The translations under genes and the position numbers were made by a program. Below, one piece after another: positions 20,352 to 29,157 of a stretch of DNA of 64,000 nucleotides. Every line of letters starts with the position of its first letter. Position 1 is the first letter of the stretch. This stretch comes from Stutzerimonas stutzeri KOS6 (lineage in GTDB: Bacteria > Pseudomonadota > Gammaproteobacteria > Pseudomonadales > Pseudomonadaceae), in assembly GCF_000307775.2 (NCBI RefSeq), contig NZ_KK020675.1, forward strand, positions 367,547 through 431,546, written 5' to 3'. Below the pieces are notes generated by a model. That model saw nothing but the letters and a program-made list of their open reading frames with translations. It searched no databases and was not told the origin of the DNA.

Positions 20352-20792
20352 ATGAAATCGACGAAGCGGATGGCGTTGCCGCGCGGCTGCCTGGTTGCAT
20401 TGGCACTGTACGCAACGACAGGCGTAGCGCAATCGAACCTCGATCACCCTGCCGGCAAGGGCAAGGCCGATCGTGGGCAGGGACATCAGGCGTCATCACG
20501 GCAGGAGCATCGCCCTCAGGCGCCGTCGGTGGACATCGGCGCGGTCCGCGCCACGCTGCGAGACCATCGAAACCTGCTCACCGCCGCCTCTTCCCTGCCG
20601 CCGGGCATTCGGCAGAACCTGGCGCGCGGCAAACCGCTGCCCCCGGGCATCGCCAAGAATCTGGACAATCGCCTGCTGGGCCATCTGCCGCGCTACGAAG
20701 GCTACGAATGGAAACAGCTGGGGCGTGACGTGATTCTGGTCGCCATCGCTACCGGTCTGATCCACGAAATCCTGGAGAACGTGCTGGATTGA
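20352..20792 (+). CDS. Secreted protein, CigR-like
   Basis: 146 aa with an N-terminal signal or anchor (LPRGCLVALALYATTGVAQ). A Gly/Lys/His-rich linker (residues ~30-60) is followed by two 'LPPGIxxNLxxGKPLPPGI' type repeats (ASSLPPGIRQNL, KPLPPGIAKNL) and a C-terminal hydrophobic stretch (DVILVAIATGLIHEIL). This repeat plus the terminal segment resembles the CigR family, named for a Salmonella anti-virulence regulator; in pseudomonads the role is unknown. It starts at ATG 20352 with AGGAGG about 8 bases upstream. It is divergent from the helicase gene. Confidence 0.65.
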   Translation: MKSTKRMALPRGCLVALALYATTGVAQSNLDHPAGKGKADRGQGHQASSRQEHRPQAPSVDIGAVRATLRDHRNLLTAASSLPPGIRQNLARGKPLPPGIAKNLDNRLLGHLPRYEGYEWKQLGRDVILVAIATGLIHEILENVLD

Positions 20793-20845
20793 AGCCAGAA
20801 GGTGCACCGGACTGCCGAGTCCCGCGGCCCTGTCCGGCGATCGGG

Positions 20846-21166
20846 CTAGCTCGGCTCGCAGGTCAGCTTGATCCGCAGCCGAATCACGTCGCGCTTGAAC
20901 TTCGACGTCAGCGCCTTACGCTCACCCGGCTGCAATTCCGTGCGGCGCGTGCGCGGCGCTTCCGGGCCGTTCTGGAACACCGCCGTGCAGACGGCTGCGG
21001 TTTTCCCGTAGTTCATCAGCAGCAGCCCGGCGAGGTCGCGATCGATGGTCTGTGGCTCGACGGTAATTTCTGCGCCATTGAGTTGCTGGTCGATATCGAT
21101 GGGGTAGGTGGCCGCGGTAGCCGCCAGCGGCAGCACGGCAAAGAGCAGGTAACGGATTGTTTTCAT
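20846..21166 (-). CDS. Conserved secreted hypothetical protein (106 aa)
   Basis: 106 aa with a short signal peptide (MKTIRYLLFAVLPLAATA). The mature protein is predicted mostly beta (TYPIDIDQQLNGAEITV, IRLRIKLTCEPS) with two Cys (AVCTAVF, KLTCEPS) that may form a disulfide. AGGAGC precedes the ATG. Homologues in pseudomonads are commonly left as hypothetical, some mislabelled as kinases; nothing in the sequence supports an enzyme. Monocistronic by position. Confidence 0.7.
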   Translation of the reverse strand: MKTIRYLLFAVLPLAATAATYPIDIDQQLNGAEITVEPQTIDRDLAGLLLMNYGKTAAVCTAVFQNGPEAPRTRRTELQPGERKALTSKFKRDVIRLRIKLTCEPS

Positions 21167-21308
21167 TTGATTGAGCTCCTCGGCAGAGGGGCCAGCGTAG
21201 CAGACCTTGGCTGGGGTCTGGTGACGTTCCGCTCGCCCAGCAGCACCCGGCCGGAAGGGCTGCGCGACCCGCGCTGAAACCTCAACAGACCCTAAAGGAA
21301 TCGAAGGA

Positions 21309-22217
21309 ATGAAAGTGCCCCGTGTGACCCTCGATCAGTGGCGCACTCTGCAGGCGGTCATCGATCACGGCGGTTTCGCCCAGGCGGCCGAAGCACTGCA
21401 TCGGTCGCAGTCCTCGGTCAGCTATACCGTGGCGCGCATGCAGGAGCAGCTTGGTGTGCCGCTGCTGCGCATCGACGGCCGCAAGGCGGTGCTGACCGAA
21501 GCGGGCGAGGTGCTGCTGCGGCGCTCCCGGCAACTGGTCACCCAGGCCAGCCAGCTGGAAGAACTGGCGCACCATATGGAGCAGGGCTGGGAAGCCGAGG
21601 TGCGGCTCGTGGTGGACGCGGCCTACCCCAGCGCCAAGCTGATCCGGGCGCTCAGCGCGTTCATGCCCAAGAGCCGGGGCTGCAGGGTGCGCCTGCGTGA
21701 GGAAGTGCTGTCCGGGGTCGAGGAGGTCCTCAAGGACGGCACCGCGGATATGGCGATCAGCGGCCTGGACATCACCGGCTATCTGGGCAACGAACTCAGC
21801 ACCGTGGAATTCGTCGCCGTGGCCCATGCCGACCACACCCTGCACCAGCTCGGGCGCAAGCTGAGCGTGCAGGACCTGCAGAGCCAGATGCAGATCGTGG
21901 TGCGTGACACCGGCCTGCGCCAGCCACGCGATGCCGGCTGGCTGGGTGCAGAGCAACGCTGGACGGTTGGCAGCCTGGCCACCTCCGTGGCGTTCGTCAG
22001 CAGCGGCCTGGGCTTCGCCTGGTTGCCGCGTCACCTGATCGAGCGCGAGCTGGCCGAAGGCGTACTCAAGCCACTGCCTCTAGTCCAAGGCAGCATTCGC
22101 CGGCCGCTGTTCTATCTCTACACTAACCACGACCGGCCACTCGGCCCGGCCACACAGATTCTCATCGAGCTGATCAAGACGTACGATGCCGGACAGGCCA
22201 CTACACTGGCCGGCTGA
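21309..22217 (+). CDS. LysR-family transcriptional regulator
   Basis: 302 aa. The HTH is at residues ~7-65 ([21 protein letters not shown], then [16 protein letters not shown]), followed by a LysR-type effector domain ([18 protein letters not shown] onward). The start at 21309 has GAAGGA directly upstream. It is followed 29 bp later by a secreted cyclophilin gene in the same direction, which may be co-transcribed. Its own target is not evident, because the upstream neighbour is a divergent hypothetical gene. Specificity cannot be assigned. Confidence 0.87.
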   Translation: MKVPRVTLDQWRTLQAVIDHGGFAQAAEALHRSQSSVSYTVARMQEQLGVPLLRIDGRKAVLTEAGEVLLRRSRQLVTQASQLEELAHHMEQGWEAEVRLVVDAAYPSAKLIRALSAFMPKSRGCRVRLREEVLSGVEEVLKDGTADMAISGLDITGYLGNELSTVEFVAVAHADHTLHQLGRKLSVQDLQSQMQIVVRDTGLRQPRDAGWLGAEQRWTVGSLATSVAFVSSGLGFAWLPRHLIERELAEGVLKPLPLVQGSIRRPLFYLYTNHDRPLGPATQILIELIKTYDAGQATTLAG

Positions 22218-22246
22218 CAGCTTCTCCCACATCAGGAAAAGACACC

Positions 22247-22801
22247 ATGTTGAAACGCATTGCCCTCGCCGCCTGCTCCGTACTGCTGGCCGGCAACCTG
22301 CTTGCTGCGGAAAACCCTCGCGTTCTGCTGACCACCAGCCTGGGTGAGATCGAACTGGAACTCGAAGCAGAGAAGGCGCCTGTCAGCGTCGAAAACTTCA
22401 TCGGTTACGTGGACAGCGGCTTCTATGACGGTACCGTGTTCCACCGCGTAATCCCGGGTTTCATGATTCAGGGCGGCGGATTCGGCGAAGGGCTGAACCA
22501 GAAGCCCACCCAGGCACCGATCAAGAACGAGGCGGACAACGGCCTGCACAATGTGCGCGGCACCGTCGCCATGGCCCGCACCCAGAACGTCAACTCGGCG
22601 ACCAGCCAGTTCTTCATCAACCACCGCGACAATGATTTTCTCGACCACGGCAGCCGTGATTTCGGCTATGCGGTATTCGCCAAGGTAGTACGCGGCATGG
22701 AAGTGGTCGACCAGATCGCCCAGGTGCCCACCGGCAACCGCGCCATGATGCAGAACGTTCCGCTGACCCCGGTGAAGATCATCACTGCGAAGAAGCTCTG
22801 A
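22247..22801 (+). CDS. Periplasmic peptidyl-prolyl cis-trans isomerase, cyclophilin type
   Basis: 184 aa. A signal peptide ([20 protein letters not shown], cut before AEN) precedes a compact cyclophilin domain. Signature blocks: [19 protein letters not shown] with the catalytic Arg, [19 protein letters not shown], and [17 protein letters not shown]. It resembles PpiA and catalyses proline isomerisation in exported proteins. It is preceded by CAGGAAAAGA and followed 7 bp later by a strong Rho-independent terminator, so the transcript ends here. Confidence 0.92.
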   Translation: MLKRIALAACSVLLAGNLLAAENPRVLLTTSLGEIELELEAEKAPVSVENFIGYVDSGFYDGTVFHRVIPGFMIQGGGFGEGLNQKPTQAPIKNEADNGLHNVRGTVAMARTQNVNSATSQFFINHRDNDFLDHGSRDFGYAVFAKVVRGMEVVDQIAQVPTGNRAMMQNVPLTPVKIITAKKL

Positions 22802-22805
22802 CCGT

Positions 22806-22833
22806 GAAGGGCCGGTTCGCCGGCCCTTTTTTC
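22806..22833 (+). terminator. Rho-independent terminator after the cyclophilin gene
   Basis: GGGCCGG (22809-22815), loop TTCG, CCGGCCC (22820-22826), then six T residues. This is a textbook intrinsic terminator. Confidence 0.92.
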
Positions 22834-22898
22834 ATTTGCGGCGGCACACACCCAGCTGCCGCCATCATGCGGCCCCTCAACCGACAGGAGATCGCGAC

Positions 22899-23318
22899 AT
22901 GAATGCTCCGCAAAGCCACCTGAACACAGCCGAAGGCGAAGCCCGGCTGCTGCAGGACCTGCTCAGTGCGGAACGCGCAGGCGCCAAGGTTGCCGGCGAG
23001 TCACTGCAGCAGACCACCGAACCGGACCAACGGCAGTTGCTCGAGCAGATCCGCCAGGGCGAGATCGAAAGCTGCAAATTGCTGCTCAACTGCCTGCAGC
23101 ACCTCGGGCTGGAGCCCAACAGGGACACCGGTGCGTTCTACGGCAAGGCGATGGCCATCGAGCCGCTGGACGAGCGCCTGGCCTTCGTCGACAAAGGCCA
23201 GCAGTGGGTGATCCGCAAGCTGCGTGAATACCTGCCCGGCTGCCAGGACCCGCTGCTGCGCAGCGAACTGGAGCGGATGCTGCAGATTCACGAACAGAAC
23301 AGCGCCGCGTCGCACTGA
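22899..23318 (+). CDS. DUF6306 domain protein (ferritin-like helical bundle)
   Basis: 139 aa, all-helical. The order (EARLLQDLLSAERAGAKVAGESL ... QLLEQIRQGEIESCKLLLNCL ... LAFVDKGQQWVIRKLREYLPG ... LRSELERMLQIHEQN) fits a four-helix bundle of the DUF6306/ferritin-like type, with Glu/His positions that could hold metal. No signal peptide. The start is ATG 22899 after CAGGAG; it sits between a terminator and a convergent gene, so it is monocistronic. Biochemical role unknown. Confidence 0.72.
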   Translation: MNAPQSHLNTAEGEARLLQDLLSAERAGAKVAGESLQQTTEPDQRQLLEQIRQGEIESCKLLLNCLQHLGLEPNRDTGAFYGKAMAIEPLDERLAFVDKGQQWVIRKLREYLPGCQDPLLRSELERMLQIHEQNSAASH

Positions 23319-23337
23319 GCCACGTCACACGGGGTGG

Positions 23338-24468
23338 TCATCCGCCCGCCTGCCGATAAGGCAGCGCCTGGCGGGCGGATTCGGCATAGGCCAGCACCCC
23401 GAGCCGTTCCTGCCGCAGGAAATCCGCTACCGCCGCGCGCAATCCCGGATGCTGCAGGTAATGCCACGAGCGCGTGATGACCGGCTCGAAGCCGCGAATC
23501 AGCTTGTGCTCACCCTGCGCCCCGGCGTCGAAACGCTGCAGTCCAGCGGCGATGGCCTGGTCGATGCCCTGATAGAAGCAGGTTTCGAAATGCAGGCGAT
23601 CGAACTCCGCCAGGCAGCCCCAGTAGCGGCCGTACAGGCACCCGTTGCCGCGCAGACTGAACGCCATCGCTACCGGCCTTGCACCCTGCTGCGCCAGCAC
23701 CACACGAATCGCCTGCGGCATGCGTTCGGCCAGCAGGCTGAAGAAACTACGGCTCAAGTACGGCGCCTGTCCACGTACCCGGTAGGTGGTGGCGTAGCAG
23801 GCGTAGACGAAATCCCAGTCCGCCTCGCTGAGCTGATGGCCTTCGCGCCAATCGAACGTGATACCCTGCCCCGCTACCTGCTCGCGCTCCTTGCGCAACT
23901 GCTTGCGCTTGCGCGACGTCAGCCCATCGAGAAAGTCCTGGAAGTCGCGATAGCCGCGGTTGTGCCAGTGGAACTGGCAACCGATACGCTCCAGCCAACC
24001 CTCCCGCCCAGCCAGCACCTGGTCGGCCTGTGGCTCGGTGAAATTGACGTGCAAGCCGGACAGCCCATGCCCCTCCAGGCCCTCGGTGAGCGCATCGAGT
24101 AGCCCGTCGGCGGCCTGGATGTTGCCCAGCAGACGATTGCCGCCCACCGGGGTGAACGGCACCGCGCAGAGCAGCTTGGGGTAATAGGCGATGCCTGCCC
24201 GCTGGCAGGCGTCCGCCCAGGCCCAGTCGAAGACATACTCGCCGTAGGAATGGCTCTTGCGATACAGCGGCACGGCCGCCTGCAACCTGCCCTGATCATC
24301 GCGCAGCAACAGGTGGGCCGGCTGCCAGCCACTGCTCCCGCCGACGCTGCCGCTGTCTTCCAGCGATGAAAGGAAGGCGTGACGCAGAAAGGGCTGGTCA
24401 TCGGCCAGCAAGGCATCCCATTCGGCGGGATCGAGCTCGGCGAGGCGGTGCAGGGTATGGATAGGCAT
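23338..24468 (-). CDS. GNAT/FemAB-like N-acyltransferase (PF04339 family)
   Basis: 376 aa. This is the FemAB-like family of doubled GNAT folds in proteobacteria; members are annotated as peptidoglycan-related acyltransferases but the substrate is not established. Family blocks: FLRHAFLSSLEDSGSV near the N-terminus, LPLYRKSHSYGEYVFDWAWADA-type core (here AVPLYRKSHSYGEYVFDW), SRKRKQLRKERE, and RFDAGAQGEHKLIRGFEPVITRSWHYL near the C-terminus. The start is placed at the ATG complementary to 24466-24468 (MPIHTLHRLAELDP); the longer frame would cover a terminator T-tract. It is convergent with the DUF6306 gene. Confidence 0.85.
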   Translation of the reverse strand: MPIHTLHRLAELDPAEWDALLADDQPFLRHAFLSSLEDSGSVGGSSGWQPAHLLLRDDQGRLQAAVPLYRKSHSYGEYVFDWAWADACQRAGIAYYPKLLCAVPFTPVGGNRLLGNIQAADGLLDALTEGLEGHGLSGLHVNFTEPQADQVLAGREGWLERIGCQFHWHNRGYRDFQDFLDGLTSRKRKQLRKEREQVAGQGITFDWREGHQLSEADWDFVYACYATTYRVRGQAPYLSRSFFSLLAERMPQAIRVVLAQQGARPVAMAFSLRGNGCLYGRYWGCLAEFDRLHFETCFYQGIDQAIAAGLQRFDAGAQGEHKLIRGFEPVITRSWHYLQHPGLRAAVADFLRQERLGVLAYAESARQALPYRQAGG

Positions 24469-24507
24469 GCGCGCCAGTTTGCCCCGGCAGCGCGACGAAA
24501 AAAAGCA

Positions 24508-24535
24508 CATAAAAAAACCCGCCGAAAGGCGGGGT
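24508..24535 (-). terminator. Rho-independent terminator (minus strand)
   Basis: CCCGCC (24518-24523), loop GAAA, GGCGGG (24528-24533); on the minus strand a run of seven T residues follows (24517-24511). It probably ends the transcript of the lipoprotein gene at 24631-25332 before the acyltransferase gene. Confidence 0.85.
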
Positions 24536-24569
24536 AAAAGGAGCATACACACGCAGCTTACTGGCTGCA

Positions 24570-24596
24570 GATGACGACGACGTTGCCGTCGTCATC
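24570..24596. repeat. Perfect 10-bp inverted repeat
   Basis: GATGACGACG (24570-24579) and CGTCGTCATC (24587-24596), separated by ACGTTGC. It sits in the 3' region of the lipoprotein transcript, upstream of the intrinsic terminator on the minus strand. It may stabilise the 3' end; no T-run directly follows. Confidence 0.55.
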
Positions 24597-24630
24597 CGGC
24601 TCGCCGGGGTACGCCTGAACCGCATCAGAT

Positions 24631-25332
24631 TTACTGCTTCGCCCATTCCATGAAAGCCTTCCGGCTTTCCGGGCTGAGCATCAACCACAGTTGCTGCAGC
24701 GTGTTCAGGGTCGCATCGCTGTGAGGGAGGGTCTGCGAAGGCACAGCCGCTCTGGACGGAACGGGCACCGCTCCACCGGCCGTAGCGGCCTGGGCGCCAT
24801 TCAGCGGCTCGACAGTGGACTGCGTGTAGCTGGTGGAATTGCCGACCAGCATCTGGGTCACGGCGGATGTCGGCTCAGCCCCCACCTGCGTCTCGATACG
24901 CTCACCGGTGCGCTGATTCGTAGACCAGCCGACAAAGGAATCCTTCATGAGCTGAGCTTCCTGCAGGTTGGCCGGCTCGTCGTACTCCAGCCTCCAGACA
25001 TCACCCGCACGACCGTTCAGGCTATACACCGCACTGCGCGTGCGGACGATTTCGTGACTGAGGCCACCGCCGATATCGAAGCCGTTCTTGTAATAGGCAC
25101 TGATCCGGTACTCGCCCGGCTGCAGATGCAACGTTTTGTTCGCGGTGCCGAAGGACGAGTTGGCCAAAGGCACTTCCTGGCCGTTGATATCCAATACTTC
25201 CAGCGTATTGGGCATTTCGACTACCACAACTTGCGTCTTGGGCAGTTCGGAGCCGGAATACAACTTCACATGGGATTGCTGCGCACAACCCGATAACAGG
25301 CCAACAATGGCGACCCATAAAATACGACGCAT
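24631..25332 (-). CDS. DUF2057 family lipoprotein (YccT-like)
   Basis: 233 aa. The signal peptide ends in a lipobox (LWVAIVGLLSGCAQQ; the Cys at residue 16 would be lipidated), so it is probably an outer- or inner-membrane-anchored periplasmic protein. The N-terminal ~150 residues match DUF2057 (VKLYSGSELPKTQVVVVEMP, then LQPGEYRISAYYKNGFDIGG). The tail (~165-233) is a Ser/Ala/Pro-rich linker and a short helical end LQQLWLMLSPESRKAFMEW. Function unknown. It is followed by a perfect palindrome and a strong terminator. Confidence 0.85.
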   Translation of the reverse strand: MRRILWVAIVGLLSGCAQQSHVKLYSGSELPKTQVVVVEMPNTLEVLDINGQEVPLANSSFGTANKTLHLQPGEYRISAYYKNGFDIGGGLSHEIVRTRSAVYSLNGRAGDVWRLEYDEPANLQEAQLMKDSFVGWSTNQRTGERIETQVGAEPTSAVTQMLVGNSTSYTQSTVEPLNGAQAATAGGAVPVPSRAAVPSQTLPHSDATLNTLQQLWLMLSPESRKAFMEWAKQ

Positions 25333-25445
25333 GAAAACTCCTTGGACACGATCAGCGATGGGCTGGTTGCACGAACCGGAATGGCCGCTCTATTGAGTTA
25401 CAACCGGATAACAAGGATAAGAACAGATTATTTCAACCTAATGAC

Positions 25446-25480
25446 AAAAAGCCGGGATACTCTCAAGGGAGTATCCCGGC
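25446..25480 (-). terminator. Rho-independent terminator of the porin gene
   Basis: GCCGGGATACTC (25451-25462) and GAGTATCCCGGC (25469-25480) make a perfect 12-bp stem with a 6-base loop; five T residues follow on the minus strand (25450-25446). It ends the porin transcript, 28 bp past the porin stop. Confidence 0.92.
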
Positions 25481-25507
25481 TGTTTATTTTCCGATTTCTA
25501 ATTCAGT

Positions 25508-26566
25508 TTAGAAATCGTAGCGCAGACCCACGGAGAAACCGGAGGCTTCTTCGCCGAGAGCGCCACCGGGAGTGGCGGAACGCGCCTGGCTCCAAGGCGT
25601 CAGAGCCACGTTTTCATCGTTGTCGAGCACCGCGTAGTTGGCGTAGACACGAACGGCCTTGTCCAGCTTGTGCTCTGCGCCGATTACCCACATGTCGGCA
25701 TCGTAGTTCTTGGCGTCCGAATCGCGGGTCATCCACATGGCCTTGATAGCCGTGTCGGAGGTGATTTTGTACTCACCGCCCAGACCGAAGGTGTCAGAGC
25801 TCAGCTGGTCACGCAGGGCCTCGGTAGTAGCTTCGAAACCATCGTAATCGACGGTCTGGTAGAAACCGACGAGTTTGAAGGCGTCAGTCAGCTTGTAGGC
25901 GGCGGCGGTACGGATACCATCCCGCTCACCACGACCGGTGTCTTCCTCCATGGCCTCATAGGCCAGCGACGCCTCGAGCGGGCCTCCGACATAGTTCAGC
26001 GCCATGCTGATGCCATCGGAATCCTGATCTTCCTCGACCCACTGCCCTTCGTGGACGGAGTAGCCGAGCACTGCGTTGAAGCCGCCGAAGTTCGGAGTGG
26101 TGTACTGGACCGTATTGTCATAACGCTCGTCGAAGCGAGCATTGCCGACACGGGTCAGGTTGCGCATGTCGCCGACCTGATCACCGAACAGGTTGGCCGG
26201 ACCGCGAGCCACCTTGAACGGGCTGTCGAAACGACCCAACTGTACGGCACCGAAATTGCCGCCAAGCCCCACGAAGGTATCGCGAGTAGCGAAAGCGGTA
26301 CTGTTATCATCCTCACCACCGGTGGTGAAGTTGATCTGCTGCTCGATCTGGAAGAACGCTTTCAGATCGGGATTGATCTGATGGTCGCCTTTGAAGCCCA
26401 GGCGCGAAGAGTTACTGGAAATGTTGGTTTCGGAGTAGTCGCCACCGTCGTCCAGGAAGTCAGTGGAGACGTGCACGCGACCATAGACATTGACTTCTGC
26501 CGCAGCCAAAACAGGCATGACGGCAGCAGCACTTACAACAATCGCAATCAACTTCTTCTTCATCAT
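25508..26566 (-). CDS. Gram-negative outer-membrane porin (general diffusion type)
   Basis: 352 aa. A signal peptide (MMKKKLIAIVVSAAAVMPVLAAA, cut before EVNVYG) precedes a beta-barrel with many alternating strands and ends in the OM-targeting aromatic residue (GLRYDF). EVNVYGRVHVSTDF at the start and GFKGDHQINPDLKAFFQIEQQ match the Porin_4 family of small trimeric porins. Acidic residues dominate the loops (DDGGDYSE, EEDQDSDG, EEDTGRGERDG), hinting at cation preference, which is inference. The start could be either of two adjacent ATG codons. Codon use is plain and highly expressed-like. A long AT-rich upstream region with hairpins probably regulates it. Confidence 0.9.
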   Translation of the reverse strand: MMKKKLIAIVVSAAAVMPVLAAAEVNVYGRVHVSTDFLDDGGDYSETNISSNSSRLGFKGDHQINPDLKAFFQIEQQINFTTGGEDDNSTAFATRDTFVGLGGNFGAVQLGRFDSPFKVARGPANLFGDQVGDMRNLTRVGNARFDERYDNTVQYTTPNFGGFNAVLGYSVHEGQWVEEDQDSDGISMALNYVGGPLEASLAYEAMEEDTGRGERDGIRTAAAYKLTDAFKLVGFYQTVDYDGFEATTEALRDQLSSDTFGLGGEYKITSDTAIKAMWMTRDSDAKNYDADMWVIGAEHKLDKAVRVYANYAVLDNDENVALTPWSQARSATPGGALGEEASGFSVGLRYDF

Positions 26567-26936
26567 CAGAAAGCTCCAGAGCTCCATTGGGTTTTGTATA
26601 ACGTCGTCCTGCAAAAGACGTAAGGGTTGGCTGTTTCGGTCGAAGCGGAGTATGGAAATCGAATGTGACAGAGCGCTTGCTGGATTATGAAAATTTAAAG
26701 TCAAAGGAACTTTCCGTTAAAAAACGGAAAAGCCGGACGGCAGCAATGGAAATCACCGAGGGGTCGGGCAAGTCCCGATACCCGGCATTGGCCAGAAGAA
26801 AAAATGGAAAATGCAGGCGGCCAGACACACAACGGTGGCCTTCATTTATGTCGCCAATATCAACGGCGATGGGACCTGAACGCGCGGATTCATCCGCGCA
26901 GTTCGGTGTCTGGAACGATAGCGTGACGGACGTGCT
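26567..26936. other. 370-bp AT-richer intergenic region with hairpins upstream of the porin
   Basis: No gene seen. The region is richer in A+T than its surroundings. It holds an 8-bp perfect palindrome TTTCCGTT/AACGGAAA with loop AAAA (26711-26730), a GGGTCGGG/CCCGATACCC type hairpin (26761-26783), and GCGCGGAT/ATCCGCGC (26882-26899) near the tcdA stop, a possible tcdA terminator without a T-run. The porin promoter and leader must lie here on the minus strand; I could not fix a -10/-35 pair with confidence. A small RNA cannot be excluded. Confidence 0.5.
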
Positions 26937-27743
26937 TCAGCCCCTCGCGCGCTCTGCGGGGCGCCGAGCACCCGCCACGAGCTTGTCGACAGCCTTGGCC
27001 GCAGCCACCATGCCGAAACTGGCGGTGACCATGGTCACCGCGCCGAAGCCACCGGCGCAGTCGAGTTTTACGCCTTCGCCAACGAAACTCTTGCTCTGGC
27101 AGACGCCACCGTCGGGCTTCGGATAGCGCAGCTGTTCGGTGGAAAACACGCACGGCACGCTGTAGGTGCGCCCCGGCGTGCGCGAGAAGTTGTATTCGCG
27201 GCGCAATAGCGAACGCACCTTGGCTGCCAGCGGATCGTTGAAGGTCTTATTCAGGTCGGCGACCTGAATCTGCGTCGGATCGACCTGCCCGCCGGCGCCA
27301 CCAGTGGTGATGATCTGGATCTTGCGCCGCTTGCACCAGGCAATCAGCGCCGCCTTGGCCGGCACGCTGTCGATGCAGTCGATCACGCAGTCCATGTCTT
27401 CAGTGATGTACTCGGCCATGGTTTCGCGGGTGACGAAATCGGCCACGGCGTGAACCCGGCAGGCCGGATTGATGGCGCGGATGCGCGTGGCCATCTCGTC
27501 CACCTTGGCTTTGCCCACGGCACCATCAAGGGCGTGAATCTGCCGGTTGGTATTGGTGATGCACACGTCATCCAGGTCAAACAGGCTGATCTCGCCGACG
27601 CCACTGCGCGCCAGCGCCTCGGCCGCCCAGGAGCCCACCCCGCCGATACCGACCACCGCGACATGCGCAGCCGCCAACCGCTCGAGGCCGACAAGGCCAT
27701 ACAGACGGGCTATGCCGCCGAAACGCTGATCATCGATGGTCAT
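26937..27743 (-). CDS. tcdA: tRNA threonylcarbamoyladenosine dehydratase TcdA (CsdL)
   Basis: 268 aa. This E1-like ThiF-fold enzyme uses ATP to cyclise t6A37 of tRNA to ct6A. The ATP-binding Gly-rich loop (VVGIGGVGSWAAEALARSGVG) is near residues 30-50, followed by SLFDLDDVCITNTNRQ and DCVIDCIDSVPAKAALI. The C-terminal block reads FGMVAAAKAVDKL. Full length with MTIDDQRFGGIARLYG start. It is transcribed alone, divergent from dapE across a REP-like palindrome. Confidence 0.94.
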   Translation of the reverse strand: MTIDDQRFGGIARLYGLVGLERLAAAHVAVVGIGGVGSWAAEALARSGVGEISLFDLDDVCITNTNRQIHALDGAVGKAKVDEMATRIRAINPACRVHAVADFVTRETMAEYITEDMDCVIDCIDSVPAKAALIAWCKRRKIQIITTGGAGGQVDPTQIQVADLNKTFNDPLAAKVRSLLRREYNFSRTPGRTYSVPCVFSTEQLRYPKPDGGVCQSKSFVGEGVKLDCAGGFGAVTMVTASFGMVAAAKAVDKLVAGARRPAERARG

Positions 27744-27817
27744 GCTGCACCCCTGGTGGATATCCGGCGATTATAAAGGCCAGCGCTCCCTTGACCACTC
27801 GCGGTGTCGCCCCATGC

Positions 27818-27831
27818 TGGGCTGAAGCCCA
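27818..27831. repeat. REP-like palindrome (TGGGCTGAAGCCCA core)
   Basis: TGGGCT (27818-27823) pairs with AGCCCA (27826-27831) and is followed by CCCTTG. It is a shortened copy of the GGTGGGCTGAAGCCCACCCTAC palindrome seen at 38.0-38.3 kb and 30.4 kb. It lies between tcdA and dapE. Confidence 0.55.
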
Positions 27832-28008
27832 CCCTTGTACCCAGGCCTCGAGGCATACGCCTGAAACAGAAAACAGTCCTGACGCAAAGCCGCCCGAACG
27901 AGGACGCCAGCCTTGCCGGCAAACCACCCTTTGATCCCACTTTCTGCGCTCTGACTCGGCACTTTTTAATTTACTATGGCGCCCTTTCCACGCCGCACCG
28001 GAGCCGTG

Positions 28009-29157
28009 ATGACCGCCCCAGCCCTTTCCCCGACGCTCGAACTCGCCTGCGAGCTGATCAATCGCCCCTCGGTGACACCACTGGATGAAGGCTGCCAGCA
28101 GTTGATGAGCCAGCGCCTGGCGGCCTGCGGCTTCGCCATCGAGCCGATGCACATCGAGGACGTGGAAAACTTCTGGGCCATTCGCGGCAACGACGGCCCG
28201 GTGCTCTGCTTCGCCGGCCACACCGACGTGGTTCCGACCGGCCCGTTGCAGGCCTGGCGGAACCCACCGTTCGCCGCGCGCATCGACGAACAGGGCATGC
28301 TCCACGGCCGCGGCGCAGCGGACATGAAAGGCAGCCTCGCCGCGATGGTCGTCGCGGTGGAACGCTTCACCGCCGATCATCCGAATCACAAGGGCCAGAT
28401 CGCCTTTCTCATCACCAGCGATGAGGAAGGCCCGGCGCACCACGGTACCAAGGCCGTCGTCGAGCGCCTGCGCGAGCGTGGCCAGCGCCTGGACTGGTGC
28501 ATCGTCGGCGAACCGTCGAGCACCGCCCTGGTAGGTGACGTGGTGAAGAACGGCCGCCGCGGCTCGCTCGGCGGCTTGCTAAGCGTACGTGGCCAGCAGG
28601 GCCACGTGGCCTATCCGCATCTGGCAAAGAACCCAATCCACCTGGCCGCGCCTGCGCTGGCCGAGCTGGCCGCCGAGCACTGGGACGACGGCAATGCGTT
28701 CTTCCCGCCGACCAGCTTCCAGATCTCCAACCTGAATGCCGGCACCGGCGCAAGCAACGTCATCCCCGGCACACTGGAAGCGCTGTTCAACTTCCGCTTC
28801 TCCACCGAATCCACTGTGGAACAGCTGCAGCAGCGCACCGCCGCGATCCTCGACAAGCACGGTCTGGACTGGAGCGTCGACTGGGCGCTGTCCGGCCTGC
28901 CCTTTCTCACCGAACCGGGCGCACTGCTCGACGGCGTGGCCAAGGCGATCCGCAGCGTCACCGGCCGCGAAACCACGCCATCCACCAGTGGCGGTACTTC
29001 CGATGGGCGTTTCATCGCCACCCTCGGTACCCAAGTAGTCGAGCTAGGCCCGGTCAACGCGACGATCCACCAGGTCGACGAGCACATCCTCGCCAGCGAC
29101 CTCGATGTGCTGACCGACATCTACTACCAGACCCTGGTGAACCTGCTCGCATGCTGA
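28009..29157 (+). CDS. dapE: Succinyl-diaminopimelate desuccinylase DapE
   Basis: 382 aa. The dinuclear zinc hydrolase releases LL-diaminopimelate from its N-succinyl form in lysine and cell-wall biosynthesis. Metal-site blocks: [35 protein letters not shown](H)HGT and the C-terminal TIHQVDEHI. The start is ATG 28009 ([16 protein letters not shown]) with CCGGAG upstream; 11 earlier codons in frame are not conserved. rlmA begins inside its last codons (7-bp overlap), implying translational coupling. Confidence 0.95.
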   Translation: MTAPALSPTLELACELINRPSVTPLDEGCQQLMSQRLAACGFAIEPMHIEDVENFWAIRGNDGPVLCFAGHTDVVPTGPLQAWRNPPFAARIDEQGMLHGRGAADMKGSLAAMVVAVERFTADHPNHKGQIAFLITSDEEGPAHHGTKAVVERLRERGQRLDWCIVGEPSSTALVGDVVKNGRRGSLGGLLSVRGQQGHVAYPHLAKNPIHLAAPALAELAAEHWDDGNAFFPPTSFQISNLNAGTGASNVIPGTLEALFNFRFSTESTVEQLQQRTAAILDKHGLDWSVDWALSGLPFLTEPGALLDGVAKAIRSVTGRETTPSTSGGTSDGRFIATLGTQVVELGPVNATIHQVDEHILASDLDVLTDIYYQTLVNLLAC

